From NCBI GenBank assembly GCA_027451405.1, contig DAIDJM010000054.1:1-64000 (forward strand): a stretch of DNA of 64,000 nucleotides, given 5' to 3'. The notes beneath the pieces were generated by a model. It was not told the DNA's origin. It saw only the letters and a list, made by a program, of their open reading frames with translations, and did no database searches. The position numbers were made by a program, and so were the translations under genes. Shown here one piece after another: positions 1-8,339 of the stretch. Numbering within the stretch: position 1 is the stretch's first letter; every line of letters begins with the position of its first letter. The DNA comes from Acetobacteraceae bacterium. GTDB lineage: Bacteria > Pseudomonadota > Alphaproteobacteria > Acetobacterales > Acetobacteraceae.

Positions 1-121
1 GATCGAATGCTGCTTCTCGAAGCTGAAACAGTTTCGGCGCGTGGCGACGCGATACGAGAAGACCGCCCGGAACTACGGCGCCGTCGTCACCATTGCTGCG
101 ACCGTGCTATGGCTCCGATAA
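1..121 (+). mobile_element. IS5-family transposase, C-terminal fragment (cut by window edge)
   Basis: An open frame enters from the left edge and stops with TAA at 119-121. The 39 visible residues begin IECCFSKLKQFRR and end TVLWLR, the typical C-terminal end of IS5-family DDE transposases: the catalytic Glu region (IExxFSKLK) followed by a basic helix and a hydrophobic tail. The rest of the element lies outside the window. The sequence after the stop runs into CTAG at about 135-138 and then a palindromic element. This is compatible with insertion at a CTAG target, but the terminal inverted repeat cannot be confirmed without the left end. Family assignment is firm; element boundaries are not. 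Confidence 0.8.
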
Positions 122-137
122 ATGTCCACAGGACCTA

Positions 138-184
138 GAGCAACGTCACCCAGACCGGAATCGGTCTGGGTGATAACGTTGCTC
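138..184. repeat. Palindromic element (type D), imperfect hairpin
   Basis: Outer arms GAGCAACGT and ACGTTGCTC flank inner arms TCACCCAGACCG and CGGTCTGGGTGA. The inner core CAGACCGnnATCGGTCTG recurs at 57010-57036. It lies directly after the transposase fragment. Confidence 0.7.
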
Positions 185-199
185 GCCAAATCAAAGAAG

Positions 200-245
200 C
201 TAGAGCGGGTTCACTCTGACCACGGTCAGAGTGAACCCGCTCTAG
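200..245. repeat. Perfect 22-bp inverted repeat with CTAGAGC ends (type D)
   Basis: Two perfect 22-base arms, starting CTAGAGCGGGTTC and ending GAACCCGCTCTAG, are separated by 2 bases. The stop codon of the minus-strand gene ending at 242 is the TAG inside the right arm, so the palindrome probably also acts as its terminator. A structurally similar element with CTAGAGCC arms and a gene stop inside it is at 56898-56949. Confidence 0.8.
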
Positions 246-688
246 CCGGCCGCCCGCGGTTCCTGCTTGCCGCCGCTTCCTTCGACCTCGTTGCGGATCG
301 ATTCGAGGCCTTTGCGGATGCCCTCCCGCACCTCCTCGGGCGAGGGCGCATGTTCGCCGCCCGGCTTCTTGTGCATCGAGATGTGCACCGTGACGCTCGC
401 CCGGTTCCCGTCTTCGCCGACGGTCATCCAGCCCGAATAATCGTGCTCGTCCGAGCCCCATTCGAGCCGGTTCCGGTGCCGGTCGGCGCGCAGGAAACCA
501 TCCGCCTTGTAGTCGTGCCCATGCGCCTTGCCCTCCACATGCACGCGATCCTTCCCTTGGCTCGCGGCCTGTTTCGTGGTCGGCAGATATTTCGGCATGT
601 TCCCGACTTCCGCCACGAAGTCGAAAACCTTCTTGGCCGGCGCGTCGACGCCGATGGTTTCCTCATATTCGCCTTGCGGGTCCGCCAT
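242..688 (-). CDS. SRPBCC family protein (START/Bet v1-like fold)
   Basis: The product is 148 residues, starting at ATG 688 behind a strong GGAGAGG Shine-Dalgarno. An upstream in-frame ATG exists but lies inside the next gene and lacks a ribosome site. The N-terminal half has the ETIGVDAPAKKVFDFVAEVGN pattern of SRPBCC polyketide-cyclase/dehydrase-like domains, which bind hydrophobic ligands in a helix-grip fold. The C-terminal 30 residues are charged and probably disordered. No catalytic residues or signal peptide are visible, so it is probably cytosolic. Its stop codon lies inside the palindrome at 200-245. The specific ligand is unknown. Confidence 0.8.
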   Translation of the reverse strand: MADPQGEYEETIGVDAPAKKVFDFVAEVGNMPKYLPTTKQAASQGKDRVHVEGKAHGHDYKADGFLRADRHRNRLEWGSDEHDYSGWMTVGEDGNRASVTVHISMHKKPGGEHAPSPEEVREGIRKGLESIRNEVEGSGGKQEPRAAG

Positions 689-746
689 GATCCTCTCCGA
701 CTGGCTTCGATCCGCCCTCAACCCGCAAACCCCGCCCCCGTTCCGC

Positions 747-1145
747 TCACCCCATCTCCGCCTCGATCGCCTCGATCTCGGCATCGGAAAACCCGAAATG
801 ATGCGCGATCTCATGCACCAGCACGCTCGCCACGAGCCGCTCCAGATCCTCTCCGGTTTCCACCCACTCGATGAGAATCGGCTCCCGGTAGAGATGCACG
901 GTCTCGGGATGCGGGATCACGTCGCTGACACTGCGCTCGGTCAGCGGCACGCCGCGATAAAGCCCGGTCAATTCCCAGGGATGCTCGATGCCGAGCTCGC
1001 GCAGCGTCGCCTCGTCCGGCAGGTTTTCCACCAGGATCGCAACACCTTGCACATGCCGCGCGAGCCGCGCCGGGATCGAAGCCAGCGCGCGCTCGGCCAG
1101 CGCATGGATATCGTCCTCGCTCGGCGGCGCTCTATAATCGCTCAC
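747..1145 (-). CDS. Zincin-like metallopeptidase family protein (PF06262 type)
   Basis: This 132-residue protein starts at GTG 1145. It has an HExxH zinc-binding motif at residues 111-115 (HEIAH) followed by HFG, close to the C-terminus, with an acidic tail. That layout and length match the small minimal-gluzincin family PF06262, common in Alphaproteobacteria and usually annotated as a metallopeptidase of unknown substrate. No signal peptide or membrane segment is present. It is divergent from the pterin dehydratase gene, with only 32 bases between the starts, so the promoters must overlap. The downstream SRPBCC gene follows on the same strand and may be co-transcribed. Confidence 0.85.
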   Translation of the reverse strand: MSDYRAPPSEDDIHALAERALASIPARLARHVQGVAILVENLPDEATLRELGIEHPWELTGLYRGVPLTERSVSDVIPHPETVHLYREPILIEWVETGEDLERLVASVLVHEIAHHFGFSDAEIEAIEAEMG

Positions 1146-1177
1146 GGCAACCCATCCCCTGTCCAGGAGCCGCCACC

Positions 1178-1465
1178 ATGGTGCAACGCCTGAGCGATGC
1201 CCAGCGCCGATCGCTCTCCGAAACCCTGCCCCAATGGTCGCTCGCCGAGGAGCGCGACGCGATCCGCCGCGTCTTCCGCTTCGCGGACTTCTCCGCCGCC
1301 TGGGCCTTCATGACCCGCGTCGCCCTGCTCGCCGAAAAACACGATCACCACCCGGAATGGTCCAACGTCTACAACCGGGTCGAGATCCTGCTCTCGACCC
1401 ACGACGCCGGCGGCCTCTCCGAGCGCGATGTGCAACTCGCGAAAGCCATCGATCACGTGCTTTGA
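1178..1465 (+). CDS. phhB: 4a-hydroxytetrahydrobiopterin dehydratase
   Basis: The product is 95 residues, the normal length for pterin-4a-carbinolamine dehydratase (EC 4.2.1.96), which recycles the pterin cofactor of aromatic amino-acid hydroxylases. The signature [16 protein letters not shown] around residues 52-68 contains the conserved histidines and the Pro-Glu-Trp-x-Asn-Val core. The start ATG 1178 has AGGAG about nine bases upstream. The aromatic-ring catabolism genes hmgA-fahA and maiA are elsewhere in the window, which makes a role in phenylalanine/tyrosine degradation plausible, but no phenylalanine hydroxylase gene is visible here. Confidence 0.92.
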   Translation: MVQRLSDAQRRSLSETLPQWSLAEERDAIRRVFRFADFSAAWAFMTRVALLAEKHDHHPEWSNVYNRVEILLSTHDAGGLSERDVQLAKAIDHVL

Positions 1466-1554
1466 GGATCGGCTTTCACTGACGGAAAAGCAGCGAAAGC
1501 CCGCCCTCGCCGTATCGGATCGCTGCCGCAACAACCGCGTCCCGATGCGGGACA

Positions 1555-1594
1555 GTTTTTGGTTCTTTTCCTCTAAAAAGAACCTCTTCCCCTT
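1555..1594. repeat. A/T-rich hairpin repeat, copy B1
   Basis: GGTTCTTTT and AAAAAGAACC form a stem, preceded by GTTTTT. It is one of seven related copies in the window (see 6751, 24941, 25030, 45264, 49366, 49455). It sits between phhB and the tannase gene and could terminate transcription from either side. Confidence 0.7.
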
Positions 1595-1643
1595 TCCCTA
1601 AACGGCAGTCTACTCTCGTCCCCGCGAGGGAGAAAAAACGCCC

Positions 1644-3332
1644 ATGAAAACACGATCCGCGCTGGCCGGCGCCGCGATGCTGGCCGCAGCACCCGCTTAT
1701 GCATCCACCTGCACGGACCTCAACAACCTGCAATTGAAACTCGGCGGCGCCAGCGTCGTTGCGATTGCCGCGACGGACGTTGCCGCCAGCCCGCCGCTCC
1801 CGGCCTTCTGCGCCGTCAATCTCGACGTCAGCAGCAACGCCAACCCGGCACAATCCCAGATCGGCATCACGGTCTGGTTGCCGGAAAGCAACTGGAACGG
1901 CCGTTTCCTCGGCACCGGCAATGGCGGCTTCGCCGGCACGATCTCCACGGGCGAGCTCGAGATCGGCCTGATCGAGGGCTTCGCCACCGCCAACACCGAT
2001 CTGGGCACCGGCCTGATCTTCGGCTGCAACAGCCTCAATTGCGGCAACGATACGGGCCAGGGCAAATCGCTCTATGCCGACAACGCCGCCATCCGCGATT
2101 TCGGCTACCAGGCGACGCATCTGATGACGCTCGCCGGCAAGCAGATCACCAAGGCCTTCTACGCCAAGCGGCCCGCCCACAGCTATTTCGAGGGCTGCTC
2201 CACCGGCGGCCAACAGGCGCTGATGGAAAGCCAGCGCTTCCCCGACGATTACGACGGCATCCTCGCCGGCGCCCCCGCCCATAACCGAACCCACCTGCAC
2301 ATGGCCGGCCCCGCCGTCTATGAGTCGACACACGTGGCGGGCGCCTACCTCACAAACGCCGCGCTGGCGCTCGTGCACGCGAAAGTCCTGCAGCAATGCG
2401 CCGGAACCGATGGCGGCCTCGCGACCGACGCGTTCCTGACCCAGCCCAATCTTTGCCACACCCAGGCGACCGAGCTGCTATGCACCGGCGCCGCCGGCGA
2501 AGTGCCCTGCACCGATCCGAACGCGACCAGCTGCTCCTGCCTCACCCCGAAACAGGCCAGGGCGATGGACCGCGACTGGCGTGGCGCCGTCGATGACGAA
2601 GGCCGCACACTCTACCCCGGCGCCGAGCGCGGCACGGAGGACGGCAGTCTCGGCCTCGGCTTCCAGCAAGCCCTGACCGAACCCGCCTTCGACAGTCTGA
2701 TGTTCTGGGCGCTCGGCCCGAGCTGGACCTGGCAGGACATGTTCTCGACGACCACCAAATTCGCGCCCGAGAGCAGCCAGGAAATCAGCCGGATCGACAA
2801 CACCCGCGTCGGCACCAGCACTTTCGCGCAGGTGCTGAACGCGAACAGCATCGATCTCTCGGCCTTCGCCGACCGCGGCGGCAAGCTGCTGATGTATCAC
2901 GGCTACGCCGATCCGCTAATCCCGAGCGCCACGTCGCCCGATTATTACAACGCTGTCGCGGCCGGCGATCCGCAGGTCGGCAACTATTTCCGCCTGTTCA
3001 TGGCACCGGGAACCTGGCACTGCGCCGGCGGCCCCGGCCCCAACGTGTTCGGCGGCGTCGGGCAACTCTCCCCGCAGCCGCTCAACCCCGCCGACGATGC
3101 GCTCGGCGCTTTGATTGCGTGGCGGGAATATGGCATCGCGCCGACGCGGATCACCGCCACCAAATACGTCAACGACGATCCCACCCAAGGCATCGGCTTC
3201 CAGCGCCCGCTCTGCCTCTACCCGGGTCACAGCGCCTATGTCGGCGGCGACCCCAACCAGGCGAGCAGTTTCACCTGCAAGCCGGGCGCGCCGGTGACGA
3301 ACCAGCCGTTCTCGCCGATTTACGGGCCGTAA
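1644..3332 (+). CDS. Secreted tannase/feruloyl esterase family alpha/beta-hydrolase
   Basis: The 562-residue protein has a Sec signal peptide (about residues 1-20, ending AAPAYA). The nucleophile elbow is GCSTGG with Cys185-Ser186, an Asp occurs in the GYADPLI segment, and a WHCAGG motif supplies the catalytic His with its adjacent Cys. This CS-D-HC arrangement, in which the two Cys adjoining Ser and His form a disulfide, defines the tannase/feruloyl esterase family (PF07519). Members hydrolyse ester bonds of gallic or hydroxycinnamic acids in plant material, here in the periplasm or outside the cell. Many further Cys pairs suggest extra disulfides. The start has GAGGGAG upstream. Exact substrate is not predictable. 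Confidence 0.88.
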   Translation: MKTRSALAGAAMLAAAPAYASTCTDLNNLQLKLGGASVVAIAATDVAASPPLPAFCAVNLDVSSNANPAQSQIGITVWLPESNWNGRFLGTGNGGFAGTISTGELEIGLIEGFATANTDLGTGLIFGCNSLNCGNDTGQGKSLYADNAAIRDFGYQATHLMTLAGKQITKAFYAKRPAHSYFEGCSTGGQQALMESQRFPDDYDGILAGAPAHNRTHLHMAGPAVYESTHVAGAYLTNAALALVHAKVLQQCAGTDGGLATDAFLTQPNLCHTQATELLCTGAAGEVPCTDPNATSCSCLTPKQARAMDRDWRGAVDDEGRTLYPGAERGTEDGSLGLGFQQALTEPAFDSLMFWALGPSWTWQDMFSTTTKFAPESSQEISRIDNTRVGTSTFAQVLNANSIDLSAFADRGGKLLMYHGYADPLIPSATSPDYYNAVAAGDPQVGNYFRLFMAPGTWHCAGGPGPNVFGGVGQLSPQPLNPADDALGALIAWREYGIAPTRITATKYVNDDPTQGIGFQRPLCLYPGHSAYVGGDPNQASSFTCKPGAPVTNQPFSPIYGP

Positions 3333-3336
3333 CAAA

Positions 3337-3522
3337 GAAGCAGGGGAGGCTCTGCCTCCCCTGCACCCCTCCGCTGGGGCCATAGGGCCCCAGACCCCAT
3401 TACTTTGGCAGAGTGCTCAGTAACGGGGTCTGGGGCCTTTCGGCCCCAGCGGGCTCGCCATCGCGTGCGCCATCGGTTCAAGCACCGATGGCGAGGGGGC
3501 AAAGCCCCTGCCCGCCCGAGGC
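3337..3522. repeat. GC-rich palindromic repeat A, inverted pair (copies A1a/A1b)
   Basis: The left copy (about 3337-3398) ends CCCCAGACCCC and the right copy (about 3425-3522) begins GGGGTCTGGGGCC, in opposite orientation around a short spacer. The right copy carries an extra inner hairpin (GCCATCG...CGATGGC). It lies immediately downstream of the tannase stop and can fold into a long stem. The rest of the gap to 3653 shows nothing recognisable. Confidence 0.85.
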
Positions 3523-3653
3523 CATCATCATGGGTCCTCATCCGGACCTCCCCCACCCCCGCAAAGGTGCTGATGGCCCCATAAACACTTCTGCATGTTT
3601 TCCGGGCACCGACCCGCCTAATTCTCTCCCCAGACAGAAGGAGAGAAACAGCG

Positions 3654-3809
3654 ATGCCACCCGCCCTCAAGACCGAAACCGGCGAGACCCTGCCTCCCGA
3701 CCTCGCGATGCTCGTGCTCGAAGCCCATTTCTGCTACGGCAGCGCCCCGGGCCGCGCGCACCGTTCCGCCTCCGAGATCGCCGGCCGCCGCACCGCTCAA
3801 GCGGACTGA
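3654..3809 (+). CDS. Small hypothetical protein (51 residues)
   Basis: A short frame MPPALKTETGETLPPDL... ending RRTAQAD follows a strong AAGGAGAG Shine-Dalgarno seven bases before ATG 3654. It has a possible helical middle (LAMLVLEAHF) and a basic C-terminus, one Cys, and no signal or membrane segment. I do not recognise a family. It is convergent with the PPK2 gene, 22 bases away. The ribosome site and codon use support a real gene; absence of known homologues keeps confidence moderate. Confidence 0.45.
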   Translation: MPPALKTETGETLPPDLAMLVLEAHFCYGSAPGRAHRSASEIAGRRTAQAD

Positions 3810-3831
3810 CGGCGCGCCGAAGCCCAGCCGT

Positions 3832-4719
3832 TCACGACGCCTGGAGCGTCGTCTTCGCCGCCAGCAGCCGAGCCCGCTCCTCCGCCGAGGGTTCCGGCAC
3901 CCGCAGATCGAGCTTCTCCAGCGCCTCGATCATCGCCTCCACCACGATCAGATGCGCGAACCATTTATGGTCCGCCGGCACCACGAACCAAGGCGCGTGC
4001 TTCGCCGCGGTCCCGCCGATCGCCGCCTCATAAGCGCTCTGATACGCATCCCAATGCGCCCGCTCGGCGATGTCCGTGCTCGAAAACTTCCAATTCTTCT
4101 CCGGCTCGTCGATCCGCGCGAGAAACCGCCGCCGTTGTTCTTCCTTCGACAGATGGAGGAAAAATTTGAGCTGAACGATCCCCTGCCGCGCCAGGTATTT
4201 CTCGAACGACGCGATATCCTTCAGCCGGTGCTTCCAGAATTTCTCGCCCCGGCACGCCTCCGGCAGCCGCTGCCGGTCGATCAGCTCGGGATGCACGCGG
4301 CAGACCAGCACTTCCTCGTAATGGCTCCGGTTGAAAATGCCGATATGCCCGCGCTCCGGCATCGCCTTGTGCACGCGCCACAAATAATCGTGCGCCAGAT
4401 CCTCGGGCCCCGGCTGCTTGAACGAGACGACATGCACGCCCTGCGGATTGACGCCCGTCATCACGTGCCGGATCGTCCCGTCCTTGCCCGCCGCATCCAT
4501 CGCCTGAAACGAGACCAGCAGCGCCCATTGATCCTGCGCGTAGAGCCGTTCCTGCAGGCCGGAAAGCCGCTCGACCCCCGAGGCCAGCAGCTGCTTCGCC
4601 TCCTCCGCCGTCACCCGATGATGCGCGCTGTCGTCGGTGCGATACGGATGCAGCGAGAACCCGTCGCCCTGCGCGACGCGGTAGCGATCGAGCATCTTCC
4701 CGATATCGTCGAGCGTCAT
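3832..4719 (-). CDS. Polyphosphate kinase 2 family protein (polyphosphate:nucleotide phosphotransferase)
   Basis: The 295-residue product has a single PPK2 domain. The P-loop-like MDAAGKDGT is at about residues 74-82, the Walker B/lid signature GIFNRSHYEE at about 127-136, and a conserved FEKYL...FFLHLSKEEQ segment follows. PPK2 enzymes transfer phosphate between polyphosphate and nucleotides, regenerating NDP or NTP. Length and the absence of a duplicated domain fit a single-domain class I or III enzyme; direction and nucleotide preference cannot be read from sequence. Its start overlaps the stop of the upstream SDR gene by four bases, indicating translational coupling. Confidence 0.9.
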   Translation of the reverse strand: MTLDDIGKMLDRYRVAQGDGFSLHPYRTDDSAHHRVTAEEAKQLLASGVERLSGLQERLYAQDQWALLVSFQAMDAAGKDGTIRHVMTGVNPQGVHVVSFKQPGPEDLAHDYLWRVHKAMPERGHIGIFNRSHYEEVLVCRVHPELIDRQRLPEACRGEKFWKHRLKDIASFEKYLARQGIVQLKFFLHLSKEEQRRRFLARIDEPEKNWKFSSTDIAERAHWDAYQSAYEAAIGGTAAKHAPWFVVPADHKWFAHLIVVEAMIEALEKLDLRVPEPSAEERARLLAAKTTLQAS

Positions 4720-5465
4720 GGCGCGCGCCGCACCGCGGGCGCCTGCGGCGCCTGACAGGTCGGCATCATCTCGATCCGGTTGATGTTGACGTGCGCGGGC
4801 AGCCGGATCACCCAGGATACGGTCTCCGCGATATCGTCAGGCTGGATCGGCATCGTTCCCTGATAGACCGACGCCGCCCGCGCCCTGTCGCCGCCGAACC
4901 GCACCTCGGAAAACTCGGTGCCGCCGCAAAGCCCCGGCTCGATATTCGTCACCCGCACGTTCGTGCCGATCAGATCCGCTCGCAGATTGAGGGAAAACTG
5001 CTCCACGAAAGCCTTGCTCGCGCCATACACATGCCCGCCGGCATAGGAATAGGCGCCGGCGATGCTGCCGAGATTCACCACATGCCCGCGATCGCGCGCC
5101 ACCATCCCCGGCAACAGCGCCCGCGTCACATGCATCAGCCCGACGACATTCGTCGCCACCATGCGGTCCCAATGGGCGAGATCGGCCTTCCAGGCCGGAT
5201 CGAGCCCGAGCGCCAGGCCCGCATTGTTCACGAGCACATCGATCTCGCGCCACCCTTCCGGCAAGGCTGCGGGCAGCGCCGCGACCGCCTCCGTGTCCGT
5301 CACGTCGAGCCGCACCGGCAGCGCCGCGTCGCCGATCTCGGCCGCTAGCGCCTCGAGCCGGTCGGCGCGCCGCCCCGCCAGGATGACGCGGAGCCCGTCG
5401 GCGACGAGCCGCCGCGCGATCGCGCTGCCGAACCCGGCGCTCGCGCCGGTCACGAGGGCCAGCAT
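4716..5465 (-). CDS. SDR family NAD(P)-dependent oxidoreductase (YdfG-like)
   Basis: A 249-residue classical short-chain dehydrogenase. It has TGASAGFG for dinucleotide binding at residues 6-13, NNAG at 80-83, a Ser in the LGSIAG segment, and the catalytic YxxxK at Tyr147/Lys151. An Arg after the second strand (GRRADR) suggests NADP(H). Overall similarity is to the 3-hydroxy acid / allo-threonine dehydrogenase (YdfG) branch, with its characteristic C-terminal segment ending near INRIEMMPT. It is followed with a four-base overlap by PPK2 and preceded by ohr ten bases away, so the three probably form one transcript. Confidence 0.88.
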   Translation of the reverse strand: MLALVTGASAGFGSAIARRLVADGLRVILAGRRADRLEALAAEIGDAALPVRLDVTDTEAVAALPAALPEGWREIDVLVNNAGLALGLDPAWKADLAHWDRMVATNVVGLMHVTRALLPGMVARDRGHVVNLGSIAGAYSYAGGHVYGASKAFVEQFSLNLRADLIGTNVRVTNIEPGLCGGTEFSEVRFGGDRARAASVYQGTMPIQPDDIAETVSWVIRLPAHVNINRIEMMPTCQAPQAPAVRRAP

Positions 5466-5475
5466 CGGACGCCGC

Positions 5476-5874
5476 TCAGAGCGCCTCGAGTTCCACCGGG
5501 ATATTGTTCCGCGTCGCTTTCGAATAGGGGCAGACCTGATGCGCCTGCTGCATCAGCTTCTGCGTCTCCGCTTTGTCGAGCCCGTCCACCTTCGCCTTGA
5601 GCTTCACCGCCAGGCTGTAATCATGCCCCTCGATCACGAGCGTCACCTCGGCCGTCACATGCACCGCATCCGGCTTGAGCTTTCCCGGCCCGGCGACCGC
5701 CAGGATCGCCTGCCCGAAACAGCCCGAATAGCCCGCCGCGAAAAGTTGTTCCGGATTCGTGGCACCCGTCTTTCCCGAACCCGGCATCCCCAGATCGAGA
5801 TGCAGAACCCCGTCGCTGCTATCCACATGACCGTTCCGGCCGGCGGTGGTGGTGGCGATCGCGGTATAGGCCAT
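5476..5874 (-). CDS. ohr: Ohr family organic hydroperoxide resistance protein
   Basis: A 132-residue OsmC/Ohr-fold peroxidase. The two redox cysteines are Cys52 in GYSGCF and Cys115 in QVCPYS, and Arg13 in the N-terminal TAGRNGHV segment fits the conserved Arg of the active site. Ohr reduces organic and fatty-acid hydroperoxides using lipoyl-protein thiols. The start ATG 5874 is preceded by GAGGAGACGAGG. In many alphaproteobacteria ohr is paired with the MarR regulator OhrR, but no such gene is adjacent here. It probably heads the ohr-SDR-ppk2 transcript. Confidence 0.93.
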   Translation of the reverse strand: MAYTAIATTTAGRNGHVDSSDGVLHLDLGMPGSGKTGATNPEQLFAAGYSGCFGQAILAVAGPGKLKPDAVHVTAEVTLVIEGHDYSLAVKLKAKVDGLDKAETQKLMQQAHQVCPYSKATRNNIPVELEAL

Positions 5875-5916
5875 CCTCGTCTCCTCTGGTGAGCGCGCCG
5901 CACCATGGCCGGGCCG

Positions 5917-6825
5917 TCACGGGATGTCGAGGCGCACCGAAACAGGGCAGTGATCCGAAATCCGGTCCTTCATCCCAGGGTCCGTTTCGCGATAGCGCAG
6001 CACCCGCAAGCTCCCCGCCACGAGCCAATCGCGCGCCGCCCCGCCCAAAAAAATGTGATCGATGAACGGTCCCCCGTCCCAGCACGGATCGGAGCGCCCC
6101 TCCGTCACCCGCACCAGCGGCGCCGCGCCCAGCAACGCCTCGCTCACCGCCTCCGGCGCGTCCATCACGCGGTTGAAATCGCCCAGCACCGCGAACGCCC
6201 CGCCCTCGCGCTGCCGCGCCGCGACCCAATCCACGAGCGGCCCCACCTGCTCGGCCAGCAGCGAACATGCCTCACGCCGCCCATCGTCCAGCGGATCGAA
6301 CTGGCACCCGGTCTTGAGATGCACGACGAGCAGGCGAAGCCGCGTGCCATCCGCGAACCGCAACGTCACATCGAGGCCGTTCCGTAACCGGTATTTCGCG
6401 AACGGCTCCACATCGAGCGCCGCCACATCCGGATGCCGCACCACGCCGATATCGCGCCTGACCGCCACGCCAACCTGTTGCACCACCGGTTCATCGATCG
6501 TCACCAGCGCATAGCGGCCAGGATCGAAAACCCGCGCCGCCGAGGCAACGCCGTCCACTTCCTGGAACGCCACCACATCCGCGGCCAGTCGCTGCGCGTA
6601 GGCATGCAGCCTGGCGAAATCCTCCGGCGCGCGGAGCGACACGTCGGCCGGCAGATCGGCATCTTGGCGCGCCGTCAGCCAGTCGAGGTTCCAGGTGGCC
6701 AGCTTGATCTCGCGCGCGGAAGCGGTGGAGAATACAAGCCAGAAAGCAAGATGTTCTTTTTTGAAAAAAAGAACCCAAAAACTTTTGATTCCTGGCACCG
6801 GGCCTGTCCAACGCCGCGCCCGCAT
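5917..6825 (-). CDS. Endonuclease/exonuclease/phosphatase (EEP) family protein
   Basis: The C-terminal ~270 residues carry the EEP-fold motifs in order: ATWNLDWL, FQEVDG, GDFNR and SDHCPV, as in DNase I and sphingomyelinase-like hydrolases. These metal-dependent enzymes cleave phosphodiesters; the substrate is unclear. The start is uncertain. The first canonical start upstream of the domain is ATG 6825, giving 302 residues, but the first ~28 of these are encoded by the A/T-rich hairpin repeat at 6751-6790 and its flank. A hydrophobic stretch (LAFWLVFSTASA) just before the domain could be a signal peptide. The repeat may have inserted into the original 5' end. Confidence 0.75.
   Translation of the reverse strand: MRARRWTGPVPGIKSFWVLFFKKEHLAFWLVFSTASAREIKLATWNLDWLTARQDADLPADVSLRAPEDFARLHAYAQRLAADVVAFQEVDGVASAARVFDPGRYALVTIDEPVVQQVGVAVRRDIGVVRHPDVAALDVEPFAKYRLRNGLDVTLRFADGTRLRLLVVHLKTGCQFDPLDDGRREACSLLAEQVGPLVDWVAARQREGGAFAVLGDFNRVMDAPEAVSEALLGAAPLVRVTEGRSDPCWDGGPFIDHIFLGGAARDWLVAGSLRVLRYRETDPGMKDRISDHCPVSVRLDIP
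6751..6790. repeat. A/T-rich hairpin repeat, copy B2
   Basis: GTTCTTTTTT-GAAAAAAAGAAC stem followed by CCCAAAAACTTTTG. It lies between the divergent EEP and MFS genes and overlaps the only plausible 5' coding sequence of the EEP gene. Confidence 0.75.
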
Positions 6826-6903
6826 TATGCAACTCTGGGTTGGGGCGCGCAACCAAGCTCGGGCTTTCCGGTTCATTCCGCCGCCACCATCGGAAACCCG
6901 CCC

Positions 6904-8337
6904 GTGCCGGAAGCGCCCCAAGCCGCCATCGAAACCGACATCCCCGCCCGCCTCGACCGCCTCCCCTGGAGCCGGTTCCACCTGCTCATCGTCGTGGCGC
7001 TGGGCATCACCTGGGTGCTCGACGGGCTCGAAGTCACCATCGTCGGCTCGATCGGCCCCGCGCTCGAGAGCCCCAAGGCGCTCGGCCTCACCGCCGCGGA
7101 AATCGCCGACATGGCCTCGCTCTATGTCGCCGGTGCCGTCTGCGGCGCGCTGCTCTTCGGCTGGCTCACCGACCGTTTCGGCCGCCGCCTGATCTTCAAC
7201 ATCACCCTCGGCATCTACGTCATCGGCGTCATCGCCTCCGCCTGCGCCTGGAGTTTCGCCTCCCTCGCCGCCTTCCGCGTGGCGACCGGGCTCGGCATCG
7301 GCGGCGAATACGCCGCCATCAATTCGGCCATCGACGAACTCATCCCGGCACGGTTGCGCGGCCGCATCGATTTGCTCGTGAACGGCAGCTACTGGGGCGG
7401 CGCCGCGCTCGGGGCGGCCGGCGCGCTGCTGCTGCTCGGCGGCCGGCTGGTCCGCCCCGAGCTCGGCTGGCGCCTGGGCTTCGCGATCGGCGGCGTCCTC
7501 GGACTGTTCATCCTCGTGCTGCGCCGCTTCGTGCCCGAGAGCCCGCGCTGGCTCGTCACCCACGGACGCCTCGAGGAAGCCGAAGCCACGGTCGGCGAGG
7601 TCGAGCGCCGCGTCGAGCAGAGCGGCGGCGGCGCCCTGCCCCCCGCGCACGGCCGCCTGAAAATCCACCCCAAACGGATCTTCGGCTTCGGCATGATCCT
7701 GCGCGCCATGCTCGGCACCCACCGCCAGCGCGCCGTCCTGGCGCTCAGCCTGATGATTGCGCAGGCGTTCCTGTTCAACGCGGTCTTCTTCACCTACGGC
7801 CTGGTCCTCACCCGCGCCTACCGCGTCCCCGCCGCCGATATCGGCCTGTTCATCCTGCCGCTCGCGCTCGGCAATCTCGCGGGCCCGCTCGTGCTCGGCC
7901 CGCTTTTCGACACGATCGGCCGCCGCCGCATGATCGCCGGCACCTACGCGCTCGCCGGCGTCTTCCTGGTGGCGACCGCCATCGCCTTCGCCGCCGGCCT
8001 CTTCACCGCCTGGACCCAGACCGCCGCCTGGATCGCCATCTTCTTCGTCGCCTCGGCCGCCGCCAGCTCGGCCTATCTCACCGCGAGCGAAATCTTCCCG
8101 CTGGAAACACGCGCCCTCGCGATCGCCCTGTTCTACGCGCTCGGCACGCTGATCGGCGGCGTCGCGGCCCCCGCTTTGTTCGGGCGCCTGATCGGCGCCG
8201 GGATCGGCGCCGTCGCCTGGGGCTATGGCGCGGCGGCCGCCCTCATGCTCGGCGCGGCCCTGGTCGAAGCACGCATCGGCATCGATGCGGAGGGCAAATC
8301 CCTGGAGAGCATCGCCGCGCCGCTCTCGGGGGATTGA
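6904..8337 (+). CDS. MFS transporter (sugar-porter/organic-acid type)
   Basis: From GTG 6904 the product is 477 residues, normal for a 12-helix major facilitator. MFS signatures are clear: a GWLTDRFGRR loop between helices 2 and 3, GLGIGGEYAAINS in helix 4, RRFVPESPRWL at the end of helix 6, GPLFDTIGRRRM between helices 8 and 9, and SEIFPLETRA near helix 10-11. The PESPRWL and E-x-x-P-x-E-T-R motifs resemble the sugar-porter and SV2-like families. Upstream frame continues through the hairpin repeat but has no sensible start, and GTG 6904 has only a weak ribosome site. Substrate unknown. Confidence 0.85.
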   Translation: MPEAPQAAIETDIPARLDRLPWSRFHLLIVVALGITWVLDGLEVTIVGSIGPALESPKALGLTAAEIADMASLYVAGAVCGALLFGWLTDRFGRRLIFNITLGIYVIGVIASACAWSFASLAAFRVATGLGIGGEYAAINSAIDELIPARLRGRIDLLVNGSYWGGAALGAAGALLLLGGRLVRPELGWRLGFAIGGVLGLFILVLRRFVPESPRWLVTHGRLEEAEATVGEVERRVEQSGGGALPPAHGRLKIHPKRIFGFGMILRAMLGTHRQRAVLALSLMIAQAFLFNAVFFTYGLVLTRAYRVPAADIGLFILPLALGNLAGPLVLGPLFDTIGRRRMIAGTYALAGVFLVATAIAFAAGLFTAWTQTAAWIAIFFVASAAASSAYLTASEIFPLETRALAIALFYALGTLIGGVAAPALFGRLIGAGIGAVAWGYGAAAALMLGAALVEARIGIDAEGKSLESIAAPLSGD

Positions 8338-8339
8338 GG

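Noticed and set aside
6826-7722. N-terminal extension of the EEP gene to about 600 residues
   Set aside because: Runs antisense through the MFS gene; only the C-terminal 270 residues carry EEP motifs.
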